DNA of 64,000 nt. Source: Branchiostoma floridae (Eukaryota > Chordata > Leptocardii > Amphioxiformes > Branchiostomatidae). The position numbers and the translations under genes are program-made. Each line of letters opens with the position of its first letter. Position 1 is the stretch's first letter. Shown piece after piece: positions 1 to 12,490 of the stretch. Location of the stretch: assembly GCF_000003815.2 (NCBI RefSeq), contig NC_049987.1:23358793-23422792 (forward strand), given 5' to 3'. Under the pieces are notes generated by a model, which saw only the letters and a list, made by a program, of their open reading frames with translations, was not told the DNA's origin and did no database searches.

Positions 1-403
1 ATCGTATGACATAGCTGTCAACCTACGCACTGACATCAAGACAAACCCACGTGTAAGCCCACACAATAAATAACATCCTTTGAACTGAAGCTGACTGATC
101 CAAAACTTTTAACTATAATTTATATGCAATTGTCTCAAAGTTAAACTTAAAAATCACCTGTCGTGTAGAGTTACAATATACGTTTGAGAAAAAGTGTGAA
201 CAGTAAAAAAAACAGAAATCTTTCTCTACAATACAAAAGTGTTATCTACAATAGCTTAACAAGAACATGACTTTGTTCTTTGTATTTTAAGACCAATGTT
301 CCTAATTTTACAGCGCCATATATCGTAAAAGCCGGCAAAGTAAAAATAGCTACTGGTACATGTATTACGACAAAAGCTGAAAAAAGGACTAGCAACTGCC
401 AGG
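1..403. other. non-coding stretch, no gene seen
   Basis: AT-rich sequence without a convincing coding region, splice-bounded exon or recognisable repeat. Short open frames on the minus strand overlap the MITE that follows and are not coding. Confidence 0.6.
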
Positions 404-622
404 TACTGTAAATGCAGAAACATTTGCGGTGGTTTTATGTTCGCGTTTTTTGCGGTGGCCGCTTCACCACAAACTAAATAACACAGCGTACATTTTTCCA
501 TGCATGGCAGTAAGAGACTACAGTAGCGCATGGTGCTACCGCAAACTTATAACCACCGCGAAAAGTCCTTTTTCCCACTACCACAAAATTAAATCTCTGC
601 GAACTTAAATGTATTTACAGTA
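404..622. mobile_element. MITE, TACTGTAAATGCA family, copy 1 (diverged)
   Basis: The segment starts with TACTGTAAATGCA and ends with TGTATTTACAGTA, which are near-perfect inverted termini. The interior has the family's hallmark runs of GCGGTGG and CCGCGAA-like words in mirrored order. Length about 219 bp. This copy is the most mutated of the complete ones (many CG to TG/CA changes), so it is probably the oldest. Four related copies lie elsewhere in the window. Confidence 0.75.
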
Positions 623-1287
623 TATCACAGTATAACTTACAAGTACCAATGTGTTCCTAATAGCATATAACAGTTAGAGTTGTCTAGACATTAGGTCATC
701 TAGAGTGGAGATCAGCTTCAAAAGGAACAAACCCTTCACTGTTATCAATGTCATCAAGTACTAAAGGGATGAATGGTTAGATTGTTCTTTAAAATTGCTA
801 CATATTAGTGATAGTTCTATTGCTGACTATATGTACATGATATACATTGTACCAGTCCTGTTACAATTGCTGTACAATTAAGTTCTCTCTACGTCAAAGA
901 AGAAACAAAAGTTTTGTCCATTGTGACTCAGACATTCTTGTAAGTTGTATACCCGGTAAGTTACCTTAGCTAGTACTTAGAGTACAAATCAGGTAAATAT
1001 GTGACCTCATAGGCTAAATATATGTCACCTACGGTATAACAGACATCAGCTTCAAAATGAAGAAATCTTTGAAAGGTAAGAGAACAAAAGTTGTATCTAT
1101 TGTGATTCATTATTGTTGTTGTTGCTACGGTCATTAGCCAAATAAACAAATGACGCAAGCTGTCTTCTGTGGTCATACCAATGACATAATGAATTGTTAT
1201 TGTAACTGTCTAATGAGTAAATGCATGGTTGACCTGCCCCGGGGGGATTTTACTCACGAACTATGTCATTTTACCTACCTACCTACC
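623..1287. other. non-coding stretch, no gene seen
   Basis: No exon-like segment or clear repeat was found. The stretch ends in a short run of CCTA repeats (about 1272-1288) just before a foldback element. Confidence 0.5.
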
Positions 1288-1514
1288 TAGCCTCTACCAG
1301 GCTCCCAAGGCTGCTAGAAAAATATTATATATTATATATATATATATTAGTAGAAATTGGCCAAATAGACTGAAAAATAAATGAATGAAAAAGACTGAAA
1401 ACACACCAGGTCGCAAACTGCACTCTCAGCCAGCCAACTTGTCTGGTGTGTTTTCAGTCCATTTGGCCAATTTCTTCTATTTTTCCAGCGACTCTGGGAG
1501 CCTGGTAGAGGCTA
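1288..1514. mobile_element. foldback (hairpin) element with TAGCCTCTACCAGG termini
   Basis: The left end TAGCCTCTACCAGGCTCCC is mirrored at the right end by GGGAGCCTGGTAGAGGCTA. The arms continue inward: the left arm has AGAAATTGGCCAAAT followed by GACTGAAAACACACCAG, and the right arm has their complements in reverse order. Length about 227 bp, with a (TA)-rich tract inserted in the left arm. There is no coding capacity, so it is a non-autonomous foldback element. The flanks both carry CCTACCTA-type sequence, so the target duplication cannot be set exactly. Confidence 0.75.
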
Positions 1515-2927
1515 CTGCCTACCTAGTCCTTTGACCTTTTGTCATTTTGCACGTCTGTAAATGACAGCTATTATTACTTAATAATATAGTTATGAAAGGT
1601 AACAAAAAACAACATAGATGAAGTGCAGTAGAGAGGTCAGAGGTGCTTGTGTAATTCTAATTTGTATGTAGGCACAAAATACTGTAAGATATACGACAAA
1701 CAACAATTAAATCTACATCAAACATAAGAAGAAAGCTTACCATCAATTTCAGTCAAGACAGAAACCGTCCCTCCTGTCTTGAACCAACTTTACCTCAGCT
1801 AAAACTGGCTACCTGGAAGTCAGAGAGTCTTTTATAACGTCTAACATCTGTCCTGCTTCCGTGATGTCATATCCCTTAGCCAATCGGGTTACATATTAAC
1901 TAGGAGATTACGTAGCCAGAGTGTCTACATACCACGACGTAGCCTGTCTATGTATGTATGTCCCCTGCTAACAGTGCAGCCCCAGAGAGGGACGTCACAC
2001 TGACAAGCGGCTACACACTTCCTACCATTCCTGCGGTTTGTTGGGGACTGTATCCAAAACAGCTGGGCAAAAGGGCTGAGGTTGCTAAGGAAGACAGGAT
2101 GAAGAAATCTGCCCACACAACACATTTTTAGTCTCTTCCAGTACAGCCTATAATGCTTCTATAGAATTGAAGTATTTGGAATGGCCGCACAATCAAAACT
2201 TTGTCACACCCAAATTACACCCAAAATGTATCATACAAAATAATCATCATACAAATTAAGGCTCTGTAGAACAAACACAAGCCTACATGTACCTTTCTTT
2301 TATTATATAGCCATATGCATTATGTCATAACTGTACATACTAGTTATATTTCAGCCATACCATAGGTATGGTGAAATGTATTGTATTCGTAATGTTTCTT
2401 TCTTTCTTTCTTTCTCCTGTCAAATTTTCAAAGCGATTCATCTCCGCCGTTTCTGGACCAAATGACTTGAAATTTGGCACAAGGGTAGAGTGGGCCAATA
2501 CCCAAATGTGTTTTTTTTATTTTTTTCATATCTGCTCCTTAAATGATTTTATTGAGGTTTTATTGCAACTTTTGGACCAAGACTGTATATTTTGGCCCCC
2601 TGTACCATGGTATTACATCCAAATGACCTGAAATTTGGCACAGAGGTGCCCTAGATACTTATTCAAAGGATCCATGTATAATATGTAGTATAAATCACTT
2701 CAAAATGGCTCCTTAAGGAGGTTTCCGTGGGAGAGTTTAGGATAGGTAAGGTTGGAGTGCCGAGGTTACGACCTCTAGGTCATTCTGGTGTGTCAGGGCC
2801 ACAGGTGTGCCAGGTAGATCCAATTATCTACCTACCTACCTAGTCCATAGACATCCAGGTGGTTGGTGGACAAGGTGAATCCAATTAATGGCCAGCCAAT
2901 GAGCGAGCTTATTTTGCTGGAAGAGTC
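1515..2927. other. non-coding stretch with low-copy repeat fragments
   Basis: No supported gene. From about 2386 a (TTTC)n tract leads into text with two GACYTGAAATTTGGCAC copies (about 2464 and 2626), which suggests an old dispersed repeat. The short open frames here lack splice or start context. Confidence 0.5.
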
Positions 2928-3690
2928 CATTGTTGGACAGGGGGTGTATTTTAAAATTTACTTTTAGACTTTGGTGATAATGCCAATGTTTTTTTTAGCG
3001 GAAGTGTTTTCGCACTGATCCACTTGACATAAGACTACTACTGGGACAGTCCATTTTTGCACATAGGGGGGGATTTAAAAAAAATCAGTTTTGGACATGG
3101 GTGATGATTCCGAATTCCATTTGTTAAATGGAAGTTTACCCCCACCTGAAGACTGTACATGAGGAGGATTCGGCAGCCAATCAGCAAGCCTTGTTTTATC
3201 TGGAAGAGCCCATTCATGCACGGGGGACTTTTTTTAAATTCAGTTTTGGACTGGGTTGCTTCTTATACAAAGGCCATGTACTGTGAGTATTTCTGGACTT
3301 GTCTATTGTGCAATTTCAAACAGGGTGAGCTGGGAGATTCCATTCTTCGACGAAGGGGGTATTTTTTTAAAATTCATTTTGTGGACTTCGCTGACTATTT
3401 TAGCTGATATATTTTTGGATCGCTCCACTTTACATAGGGGTATAACAGGAAGAGTCGATTCTTGCACAGAGGGGGGATTTTTTGCAAATATGGTTTTGGA
3501 CGGCTGATGATTCCAAATTCCATTTCTTAGCGGAAGTGTTTTTGGAGTCGTCTATTTTTTTGAGTCCATTCTTGAAGGGGTTTTTGTAAGATTCATTTTT
3601 GCTCATAAGTGTGATTAGTAGTTAGAAGTCATTTTAAGCAGAAGTGTTCCATTTTTGCACATGAGTGATTTTGGAACAGTCTATTGTTAC
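2928..3690 (+). repeat. degenerate tandem repeat, about 7 units of 80-160 bp
   Basis: Units recur around the words GAGTCCATTCTTGCACA and a G-run followed by a T-run, for example near 2945, 3048, 3207, 3328, 3451, 3570 and 3648. Spacing is irregular because the units have gained and lost blocks. Two overlapping short open frames fall inside and are repeat-derived, not genes. Confidence 0.6.
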
Positions 3691-5227
3691 ATGAGGAGGG
3701 AGATGGCTGAAATATGCTGTATTTGCTCTCAAGCAAATGTCGGCCTTTCTAGTATTAGTTAAAATCATTCTTTATCAAAAGATACTGTTTAAGGAAAGCA
3801 ACATTGAATCCCACTCATATTGGCCATACTTGGCCAAACATGTACTAGTTATTATACAATACCGACGTACATGATGTACACAATATTGCTATAGTGTATC
3901 CTTAAAATTTATTGGCAAGTTAAAGAGTACACTTTCAACAATGTCAATCAGTTTGAATGGCTAGTCATGATAGCAACAGTGATGACCTGCTTTCGACCCT
4001 TAATTAAACAATTAGCTGAAATGTTATTTATCTTTAAGTTAATGACTGACAAATGTTGATGTTCATTCTGGTGAATATTAACCTTAAAACTATGGCCTCA
4101 TATCGCCTGATCCTAATCTCAGCTTGATGAGTGAAAACCTTTGTTTGCCAGGTCCAAATAGTTTGAACTGTCACATCCGGCAGTCTTCCGTCACAGACTG
4201 GGAATTCCCTGGCACAGATATGAGTTGTACGTCACTCTCTACAAAACAAGGATAATTCTCCATTGGGAGGGGACCTTAGGTGCCCTAGCTAGCTAGTGAT
4301 CTGTATAACACAATACATATGAATATATCCTATATTATTCAATCAAAATTTCATTCAATCATTCATTCATTCACTTACTCACTTGCTGATAGTAATAGAT
4401 CTTACCAACCTTACCAACTTTGAACATTACTAGTAGGCCATTACAGGTGTATTGTGTATAAACACTGGCGTTACAACATAGGAGACGATACACAAGCACC
4501 AACGTCACATACCTAAAATACTATAACAATTCTCCAGTGTAAGAAGCAAAACAAACTTGACCCAGCCTGAATGGCGCTTATTCAAACAATGTACTGAACT
4601 GATCCTGGTTGATAAACTTCAACTTGTAATTAGGTCCTGGTTGTACAACACTTCAAATTACATTTTTGATAAGACTAATAAAGGTTGTTGTTAGTAGTTG
4701 TTAGATAAGCAAAGTAACAGTCACTAAATCAAGCTAACTGTCTTGCATATACTTTTAGATTTCAGTGAATTTTACTATATCTGAATTTTGCAGCTATACA
4801 AATCTTATAAGGTCACAAATACTGTACATATATTCTTCAAACCTTAAACGTTTTACTTAATTACTCACCTATGACTTGAAAGTGGTACCTGTTGGCCCGT
4901 AAGCAATATTAGCCCTTACCTTTACCTGCCAGGTGTGTTCTTAAATGGACTCTTGACACCTTACAGTACATCTTAAGCATGTCACAAGAGAATGACTGTA
5001 TAATACATTAATCTCACTAACTCTCATTCTCAATTAGTCACCAACTTAAATATGGACATTACATCTAACAAACTGGTACTGTGCAGTATGGCCTGGTACA
5101 ATCTGGAGAGTTCTATTTATAGCACAATCATGACCTCATCGCAAAGGGGCTTGTTTGACGCTAAGTGTGGACTGAACCAAAGTTCAGGGGAGAACACGCC
5201 CCCTTTTCTGCCTGACCTGTAGTTGTA
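3691..5227. other. non-coding stretch, no gene seen
   Basis: AT-rich, with no exon with matched splice sites and no recognised repeat apart from short ATTC runs near 4345-4380. Confidence 0.5.
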
Positions 5228-5439
5228 TACTGTAAATGCATTTAATTTCGCGGGGATTTAATTTCGCGGTAGCGGGAAAGCGGACTTTTCGCGGTGGATT
5301 TAACTTCGCGGCAACACCATAGACTGCAATCTAATACCATAATAGAAAAATGTTCGCGGTGGTTTTAATTTCGCGGTGAAGTGGTCACCGCGAAAGCCGC
5401 AAACATTAATCCACCGCGAACATTTCTGCATTTACAGTA
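5228..5439. mobile_element. MITE, TACTGTAAATGCA family, copy 2
   Basis: Perfect terminal pair TACTGTAAATGCA at the left and TGCATTTACAGTA at the right, 212 bp apart. The interior is built from CGCGGTGG-type words, their complements, and a TTCGCGG/CCGCGAA mirror layout. No coding capacity. It is well preserved relative to copy 1, with many CpGs intact. Confidence 0.85.
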
Positions 5440-8400
5440 CTATACAGTCATACCTGTAGACCAGGTACATTGTGTAACACTGCACAGTGACATGCATTTT
5501 TCTCTCTCAGGTTGAACAAGGCCCCTCTTGTGCGCGAAAGGTCTGTACGTAAGTTGGAACTACACTACGGAAGGGCAAAAGTCTTTGTGTTTGTGCTTGC
5601 CAGGTTTGCGAGTTGTTTTTTTGGGGGGGGGAGGGTACTATACTGTATACAATGTACATGTACCGGGGGTATGTCCAGTCTTCTGACTGTTTTTTAAATT
5701 TTATGGCACACGGCTCCTTTTTATAATGCAAGCCAGCTAATAAAAGCTGAGAGCTGGCTACAGAGAAAACTGTAGTACAACAAATGACTGATAGCCTTTA
5801 TATATATACATGTAGGTACACTCATGCCCTATTGGTTGAACGCATAACTTGCCATTAAAAAAAATGAATTTTCTGTACTAAAGCAAGGAAAGTGCCTGAT
5901 AAAAAATGGGATAATATTTCTAAATCTTTAAGTAGAACTGCCATACAGTGAAGAGAGTATAATGAGAAAAAAGGCCCAACTCCTCAGCCTGCTATAACTT
6001 GCAGTGTACAAAATACTTTTCCGAGCCAGGTTGCACAATGTGTTTAGAAGTAAGTTGCACCAAGCAAAAAGTGGTTGCAATGTGCAAGTGTGCAAGTGGG
6101 TATTTTGCACGCTGTTATAAGTATAAAAGCACTGAGTAGAAAGTGTAAGTGAGAGAGGGGGAGGGGCACAGCCAAATTTTGAGGAAATGTCCTTGACTCT
6201 TGAGCAAAACAATCATGATGTTGAAAAAGACACACAGGAATCAAATCAAACTTTGGTATAATTTACTACTGGTCCAAATTCTTATTCTATGCATTTGCAG
6301 GTGCATCTACTGTGCTTTCCAAAAGTGCAGATTCAAAAGAACCGACTTTGTTTACATCTCATTTGATTACACAACAAGGTTACGCAACCAGTTTTTCCCT
6401 TTGAATCAAGGACTCTTTGCCGATAACCCTGGAGCAATACAACAAAAAAAGTCAGAGGCGTATTCAAACTATTAGACTCAAAGACCAAGACAAGGGTGCA
6501 ACTTGTCATCACATGTTTTTGATTTGATAGAATGTTGGATAAAAGAAACTACAAAAATTTCTAACTGGTTTACATGTATAACTTGTTAACTACTACTTTC
6601 AAAGCAAAGCACACATGTATGAGTGAGTGACCTTGTCAAGTGGAACATAGTTTTGTGATATCTGCTAAAGATTGTGACTAGTACAGTAACTTTCATAAAC
6701 TGGCACCTCTGCCCAAAACAAGACACTCCATCTACAATCCTTCCAACTGCAAGTGCCATGTTCTTCCCTATGTACATTTTGTACAACAAGACACAACCAC
6801 TGCTTCTTTTGAGAACTTGTGCAATTAGCACTGGCCTTACACGGAATGTCGGAATCCATGTCCTAAGGCTATATGTGTGATTCACACGAGGAAGGCCGGC
6901 GTTGAATGGGGAAAAAGATTGTGCGACAGATAATAAGATAAGATGTTTTGGTGTACATTCTCTTCATTGCGACAATAATGAAGCTAGACAGATGTTTAGT
7001 AAGTACTAGTAAGTAGGTAGTATGATATCGGTATATCACATGGGGCAAAAGAACATTGATTACAAAATATCCAAATATTTGAGGTCAAATAATGTGATAA
7101 CAGAAATTTAAAAAAAAATTCATTTAGGAACATTTAAATTTCTAACATTTAAACAATTATGTGCAACAGCCACTTAACACTAAATATAATAACATTAACA
7201 GGACCACATAATAACCACATATTCCTGCTATACACAAATGCTCATTAGATTTCTAGTGTTTTCTACAATACCTTTCAAACTGATTCTACTAATACAGGTT
7301 TCACTATAAATTTGCATAATTTACATGTTTGCCAAGGTCTTCATTTAAGCAATTACTTGAAAGATGTCAACGACCCGAAGTTGCAAAAATACATGGAAAA
7401 AGTCGACAGTAACTAAATTAGCTACCCAGTGGTTCTGAATAACTGAAGCTGACTCACTACTTTTTCAGGAAACGGTCACTTTGTTTCCTGCTCAACAAAA
7501 GATGACCTGAAGTTACACTGCAATTATGATTAAAATTTAATGGCCTATTGCTCCAAGCAACAACAAAAATGTTCCTCCCCCTATTAGAACTCCTAAATTG
7601 CTTGATTTGCTTCGATGAAATGGTAATAAACAAGGCCCACTTTAGACTGACAACAGTTACATAGTCGTGCGACTGTCGTTGTCCATGACGTCTCTGGCAA
7701 CAGTATTTTCAGGCCAATTCCAAAAAGTATCAAAATAGTTGTGCGACATTATTTTCTCAAATTATCTGGGTGCAACCTCAGACCTGGACATAATCTTTGG
7801 CTATGGTGCACCCATAGCCAAAAATCACTTATGTGCTGCTGCAGCTACAATTTTAGTTGCACAAAAGTGCATAACTATGCACCCTGCTCACACTTAAAAC
7901 ACAGGTCAGGCCATACATTTTTCTGGCCATGAACAAGCTACAGTATCCAGCATCCATGGTGATTATATCTAGTACACTGATAGAATAACGAAATACTTTT
8001 TGCTCAAAATAAGTGCTCAAAATACTTTTTTCAGCCAGGTTGCCCAGGTGGCAACCTGAGTCAAAAGCCAGGTTAGTTGGTTGCGCCATCGACATTAATT
8101 CAGTTCAGGTTGCCCCACTTCCAAGATATTACTTCCTTCAAATCAGCTACTCATCAAAAAAAATTTCTTTCAGTTGAATGTAAAGTTTAACTTATGCTTT
8201 ATCTTTAATATGCACATAGATGGGGGAAAAAGTCATTTCCAAATTTCAGGTTGCGCACTGCGCTACCTGGGTTCAAAATTAAGATGCATCAAGCATGCAT
8301 TTGCAAGTGCGTATTTCGAGCAAGTTGCAGTGTGTAAGGCAATACTGAGGAGGAAGTAAAAACTGGCACAAAGCCCACCAGGCGAGTAAACACTACATTA

Positions 8401-8896
8401 CAATCAGTGATGGTTATCAGCTTTCACACCACCTGTGAAAATGGACTCTTCCACAGTTTCACAAGGGGGGTGCCAGACTTTACGAACATAATATGAAACT
8501 ACTGTAGTAAGAGTACTATAGTAGATTTTCATTTATTCCCTTGTCAGATTAAAAAAAATGTAAAAAAAAAATGTAAGATGAATTAAACTGAGGAACAGAT
8601 TTAATCTGTGCCCTTCTCTGCTTCCAAAAAAGAGGAATTTTTTAAACCAACCCTGGCTTTTTGAACCAGTCACTCCGAATTATTTTCTAAAAATTAAAAT
8701 AATGTCAATCAACTGCCCATTGTCACATGCATATGTTTCTACCATGTACAAAATGTATTTGCAATTAGCCTGTCAATGACTTGAGAAAAACTTTCCATGC
8801 ATTAAGATTAACACCATTTTTTCCCTGACTCTGAATGGTATTCTACTCAGCAAAAATCGATGAAATATTCATTGTGTACATAGAAAAAAAACATAT
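5440..8896. other. non-coding stretch with scattered GCAACCTGG repeat pieces
   Basis: No gene is supported. Words such as AGCCAGGTTGC recur near 6025, 8032 and 8065 together with reverse complements near 7770, indicating fragments of an old repeat. Both-strand open frames near 6.6-6.9 kb overlap each other and show no protein-like pattern. Confidence 0.45.
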
Positions 8897-9319
8897 TACA
8901 GTACCAGCATGGTAAAAAGTAACGTAATTACGAAAATTCGAAAACGTAAACACGGCGTAATTACGATCGTGTACACGTTTACGGTGAACACCAGATTACG
9001 GTGCCGCTAGCTCATTAACGCTAATGAGGTCGATAATGAGCAGCGTGTCCTCGCCGTAAGAACTGATTAGCGCCTTGATTTTACGACAGCGTGAATAGTA
9101 AAAATGCTGTAAAATCAACCTAAGGCAGCCTTCCGCTGGTGCAGTCTTTCGGGTTGCTAGCGGGCTTAGTACGTTCTCATTTGTATAAAATTCTTATTTT
9201 GGGGGGTAGAAAAGGCAATCTGCAACACAACTTTTATACTCTGAAGTGAAAACACAGGTTGGATTTATTCGATTGTGCAATCCATCCGAAGTTTTCTGCA
9301 TTCAAAGCCACGCACTTTA

Positions 9320-9394
9320 TAGGTCGTTGACCCCGAAAGACGCAGCCTGCGTGGATAGGTCGTTGACCCCCAAATACACAATGTGCGTGGATAT
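9320..9394 (+). repeat. two tandem copies of a 36-38 bp unit
   Basis: ATAGGTCGTTGACCCC occurs twice about 37 bp apart, each followed by a related stretch ending in GTGCGTGGATA or a close variant. Confidence 0.6.
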
Positions 9395-11469
9395 TTGCGC
9401 GGCGCCTCTAGGAGGGAGCAGTATTAAACTTTATACTTGCTCTTCTGAATAGCTTGAGACAAAAAGAGGTGGGGAATGATCACAGTGCAATCACCATTTT
9501 GATCGATTCATGCAAAAGTTCATTGTACGGATCAAGACAAGCCGGTTTGACAAAACATATCATATTCTATAGCAGATAAATAACACATTTACCGAGATCG
9601 AGATCTATTCTTGTCTTTGACTTTGTCTTGCACTTGTCGACAAAAAGACTGAAATTTTTGTTTTGTCTTCAACAATCCCTTGTAATCAGCTGCGAAAACT
9701 CGCACGCTGACGGGAAACACGCCCGTGTCGTTTTCCGAGAGCAGAAGCAGTCCTGGGTTACTTTCACATTTACTAACTTAAACAAGCCACAACACTAAAT
9801 AGGCATCACAATTTTTTTATGTTGGAAATAGATTTGACAAAAATTGACCAAAAGTGGACATTCAATGTTTCGGCACACCCGTGTCGGCCAACTGAACGCG
9901 AGGTAAAAAAAGTTGACTTACACCGAGCGCCGGCCTTACGTCTAAACAAACACGCATGTTCCTTAGCAACACAGCTTTTCTGTACAACTCTTCAAATTGC
10001 AATTGATATAGCCAAAGATTTGATTAAAATTTGAGCGTTGTAACAAATAATAGCCAGAAATCGGAGAATCGTCTGGGATCTGGATAAAACTAAACTAGAG
10101 ATTATGATATGAGATTTGATGCATCCAGCGCGAAACAGCAGCTCCGAGATGGCCACTACAAGTCAAATATACACTTTCCCACGGTGTGTCGTCTTGATTA
10201 CATTGAAAGCAGATCGCGGCCTTTTGAAGATCGTGCTGCCCGCGCCGGACAATCTGAAACTTTGCCGATCGCAAATTCAATCATTTTTGACAGCCAATCA
10301 GCGAAGAGGAAAACTGATAGCAAAAATAAGTTGACACTTGTCGCGTATAAAGTAAAACGAGGTTCTGTCGCTGGCGTTTGAAGAACCCTGAAATATGGCT
10401 CACAAAAGACGTGTTGTTTGTGTATAAAAAATAAATGAGAGACTTTCAGTTTCAAACCTAAAATCGATAAAACGGATAATAAAAAACGATTTAGTTATTT
10501 CAGTAACCAGAACCTGGCACAAAAGATTAAATCCTTGCATTTGTAAATGTACATTTTTGTATAAGTCCAAATTTGATTTCTTTTACAGTTTTTAGTTTCT
10601 CCGGAAATGTCAGACAGCTAGTGCTGTCAAAATTGATTGATTTTGTCGCCGGCGCCCGGCACATATGATACTAGATCAAAGGACCGCCGCCCCGTACAAC
10701 TTGGGTGTAGGGAACTTCTGACGTTCTGTACTGGGATTCCCACGATTTAGGGGACGTTCTAATAGTAGCAGATGGGGACAATTATATCAAGAAATGTCAA
10801 AGTAACTTTTTTTTCAAAAGATATGTAATTTGGCCAGCTTCCTTTGAATATGTAGGAACATTTAACAACCGTTATGGAATATTTAAGTTGGCATTTTGTT
10901 TATTTCAATGAACTTTAGAATCACCCCATGTGTGACGTTTCCCCCTATTATAATAGACTGGTCCAATACTAGTTACCGGCTACGCTCACTTATCGGAGGT
11001 TTTGCAGCCGGACGACGCAAGTTTTCGGTGCTAAATTTGGTGTGGCATTGTGATGAAAGTCTTGGTCGGGTATTTTGAGACGTCTTTTTTTTTTTTTAAT
11101 TTTAGAGAGACGGAAACACCATCACAAAAGATGGAGTTTTGTAAATCGAGGCGTAAATTTTCATTCAAACTGTACCTGACTCAAGTATGACCAAGGACTT
11201 TGGCACAAAGCAATATCACCGACTCAAGGATGGGGGACGGAGTGATCATGATGTAATATTCCCACTACAAATAGATCGCTACGTGCGAAGTTCTCAAGGA
11301 GTATTAAATAGATCTGTGGACTATTTCAGGCATGTATGGTTCGCATTAATGGACTATTTGTACGTATAAATTGACTACATATAATGCTTGTAATATGAAT
11401 ATATATAGGATAATGTGTCTGGTCATAAGCTATTTCTAGATAAATTGACCATTAATTAGACGGCATTAG

Positions 11470-12490
11470 CTACTTTTCTAGGTTACGAATTTAGGTTTTC
11501 GTCGGCCGCCCTTTTCCTTGAAACACTGCTGCTCGTCGAGGGTGCAACTCGGCATCAAGACCTACCTGTTGTCTTGGGTCGGAACATCGCCATCGGACGT
11601 TCCTCGTCGTCGGGCAGTCGACCTACCTGTTCCTGGCGGAGCTCTTGGGACGGAACATCGCTGACGGCGGCTCCTGGTCGCCGGACAGTCGACCGACGAA
11701 ATCAATACAGGGCATACTTTTATCCTTATGTGTTTTTAATGTTGTTGTTAATCGTATTTTGTCTGTGTATCTGTTCAAAGTTTTGTTGACGTAACTAACA
11801 TTATATGTACTTCTACTATGTAGTTATACATCCGTCGCTACTTTTCTAAGCTAGGATAAATTAAAGGGATTGGGTTTCCATCCGTTGGCTTCCTCGGCCC
11901 ACTGCTGATCGTCGAGGGTGCAGCTCCGCCAACAAGACCTACCTGTTCCTGGCGGAGATCTTGAGACGGAACATCGCTGACGGCGGCTCCTGGTCGTCAG
12001 ACAGTCGACCAACGAAATCAATACATACTTTTCAGTAACATAGCATACTTTCATCCTTATGCGTTTTTAATGTTGTTGTTAATCGTATTTTGTCTGTTCA
12101 ATGTTGTGTTAGCGTAACTAACCGTACATGTTCAAAGTTGTGAAGTCGTAACTAACATTACACTTACTTTTACTATGTATTAAGACTTACGTTAGCTAGC
12201 TACATTTCTAAGCCAGAATAAAAGGATGCGGGTTTCCATCCGTTGGCTTCCTTGGCACACTACTGATCGTCGAGGGTGCAGCTCCGCCAACGAGACCTAC
12301 CTGTTCCTGAATGAGCTCTTGGGACGGAACATCGCTGACGGCAGTGGGCAATTATACTCCTCTGTCGGCTAAACTCCTTCCCCAGCTTTATGTTACTGTT
12401 TTATGCCACGGAGGAATCTGCTTGGAGATTACGCTGACGGCTGCTCCTGGTCGTCGGATAGTCGACGCAAACTTACTGCGGGGAATACAT
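11470..12490 (+). repeat. tandem repeat of about 365 bp, nearly 3 units
   Basis: Each unit contains CATCCGTTGGCTTCCT or a close variant, then CTGATCGTCGAGGGTGCA, ACCTACCTGTTCCTG, GGAACATCGCTGACGGC, and an AT-rich tail with AATGTTGTTGTTAATCG. Unit 1 (from about 11470) has an internal partial duplication of about 60 bp. Unit 2 runs from about 11833. Unit 3 starts near 12200 and is interrupted by an 89-bp insertion. One frame reads as a protein-like stretch (TYLFLAELLGRNIADGG), but no splice sites or family match support a gene. Confidence 0.75.
12343..12431 (+). mobile_element. 89-bp insertion ending in CTGCTTGGAGATTA
   Basis: The insert splits the third tandem unit and is flanked on both sides by the 10-bp word CGCTGACGGC, which is present once in the uninterrupted units. 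It is closely related to the two tandem copies at 28181-28353. It ends with AATCTGCTTGGAGATTA, sharing the CTGCTTGGAG core with the foldback elements of this window. Confidence 0.7.

Noticed and set aside
11574-12054. Protein-like frame TYLFLAELLGRNIADGG repeated in the 365-bp units
   Set aside because: The frame is not kept across units, there are no matched splice sites, and the repeat lies inside a likely mobile block.
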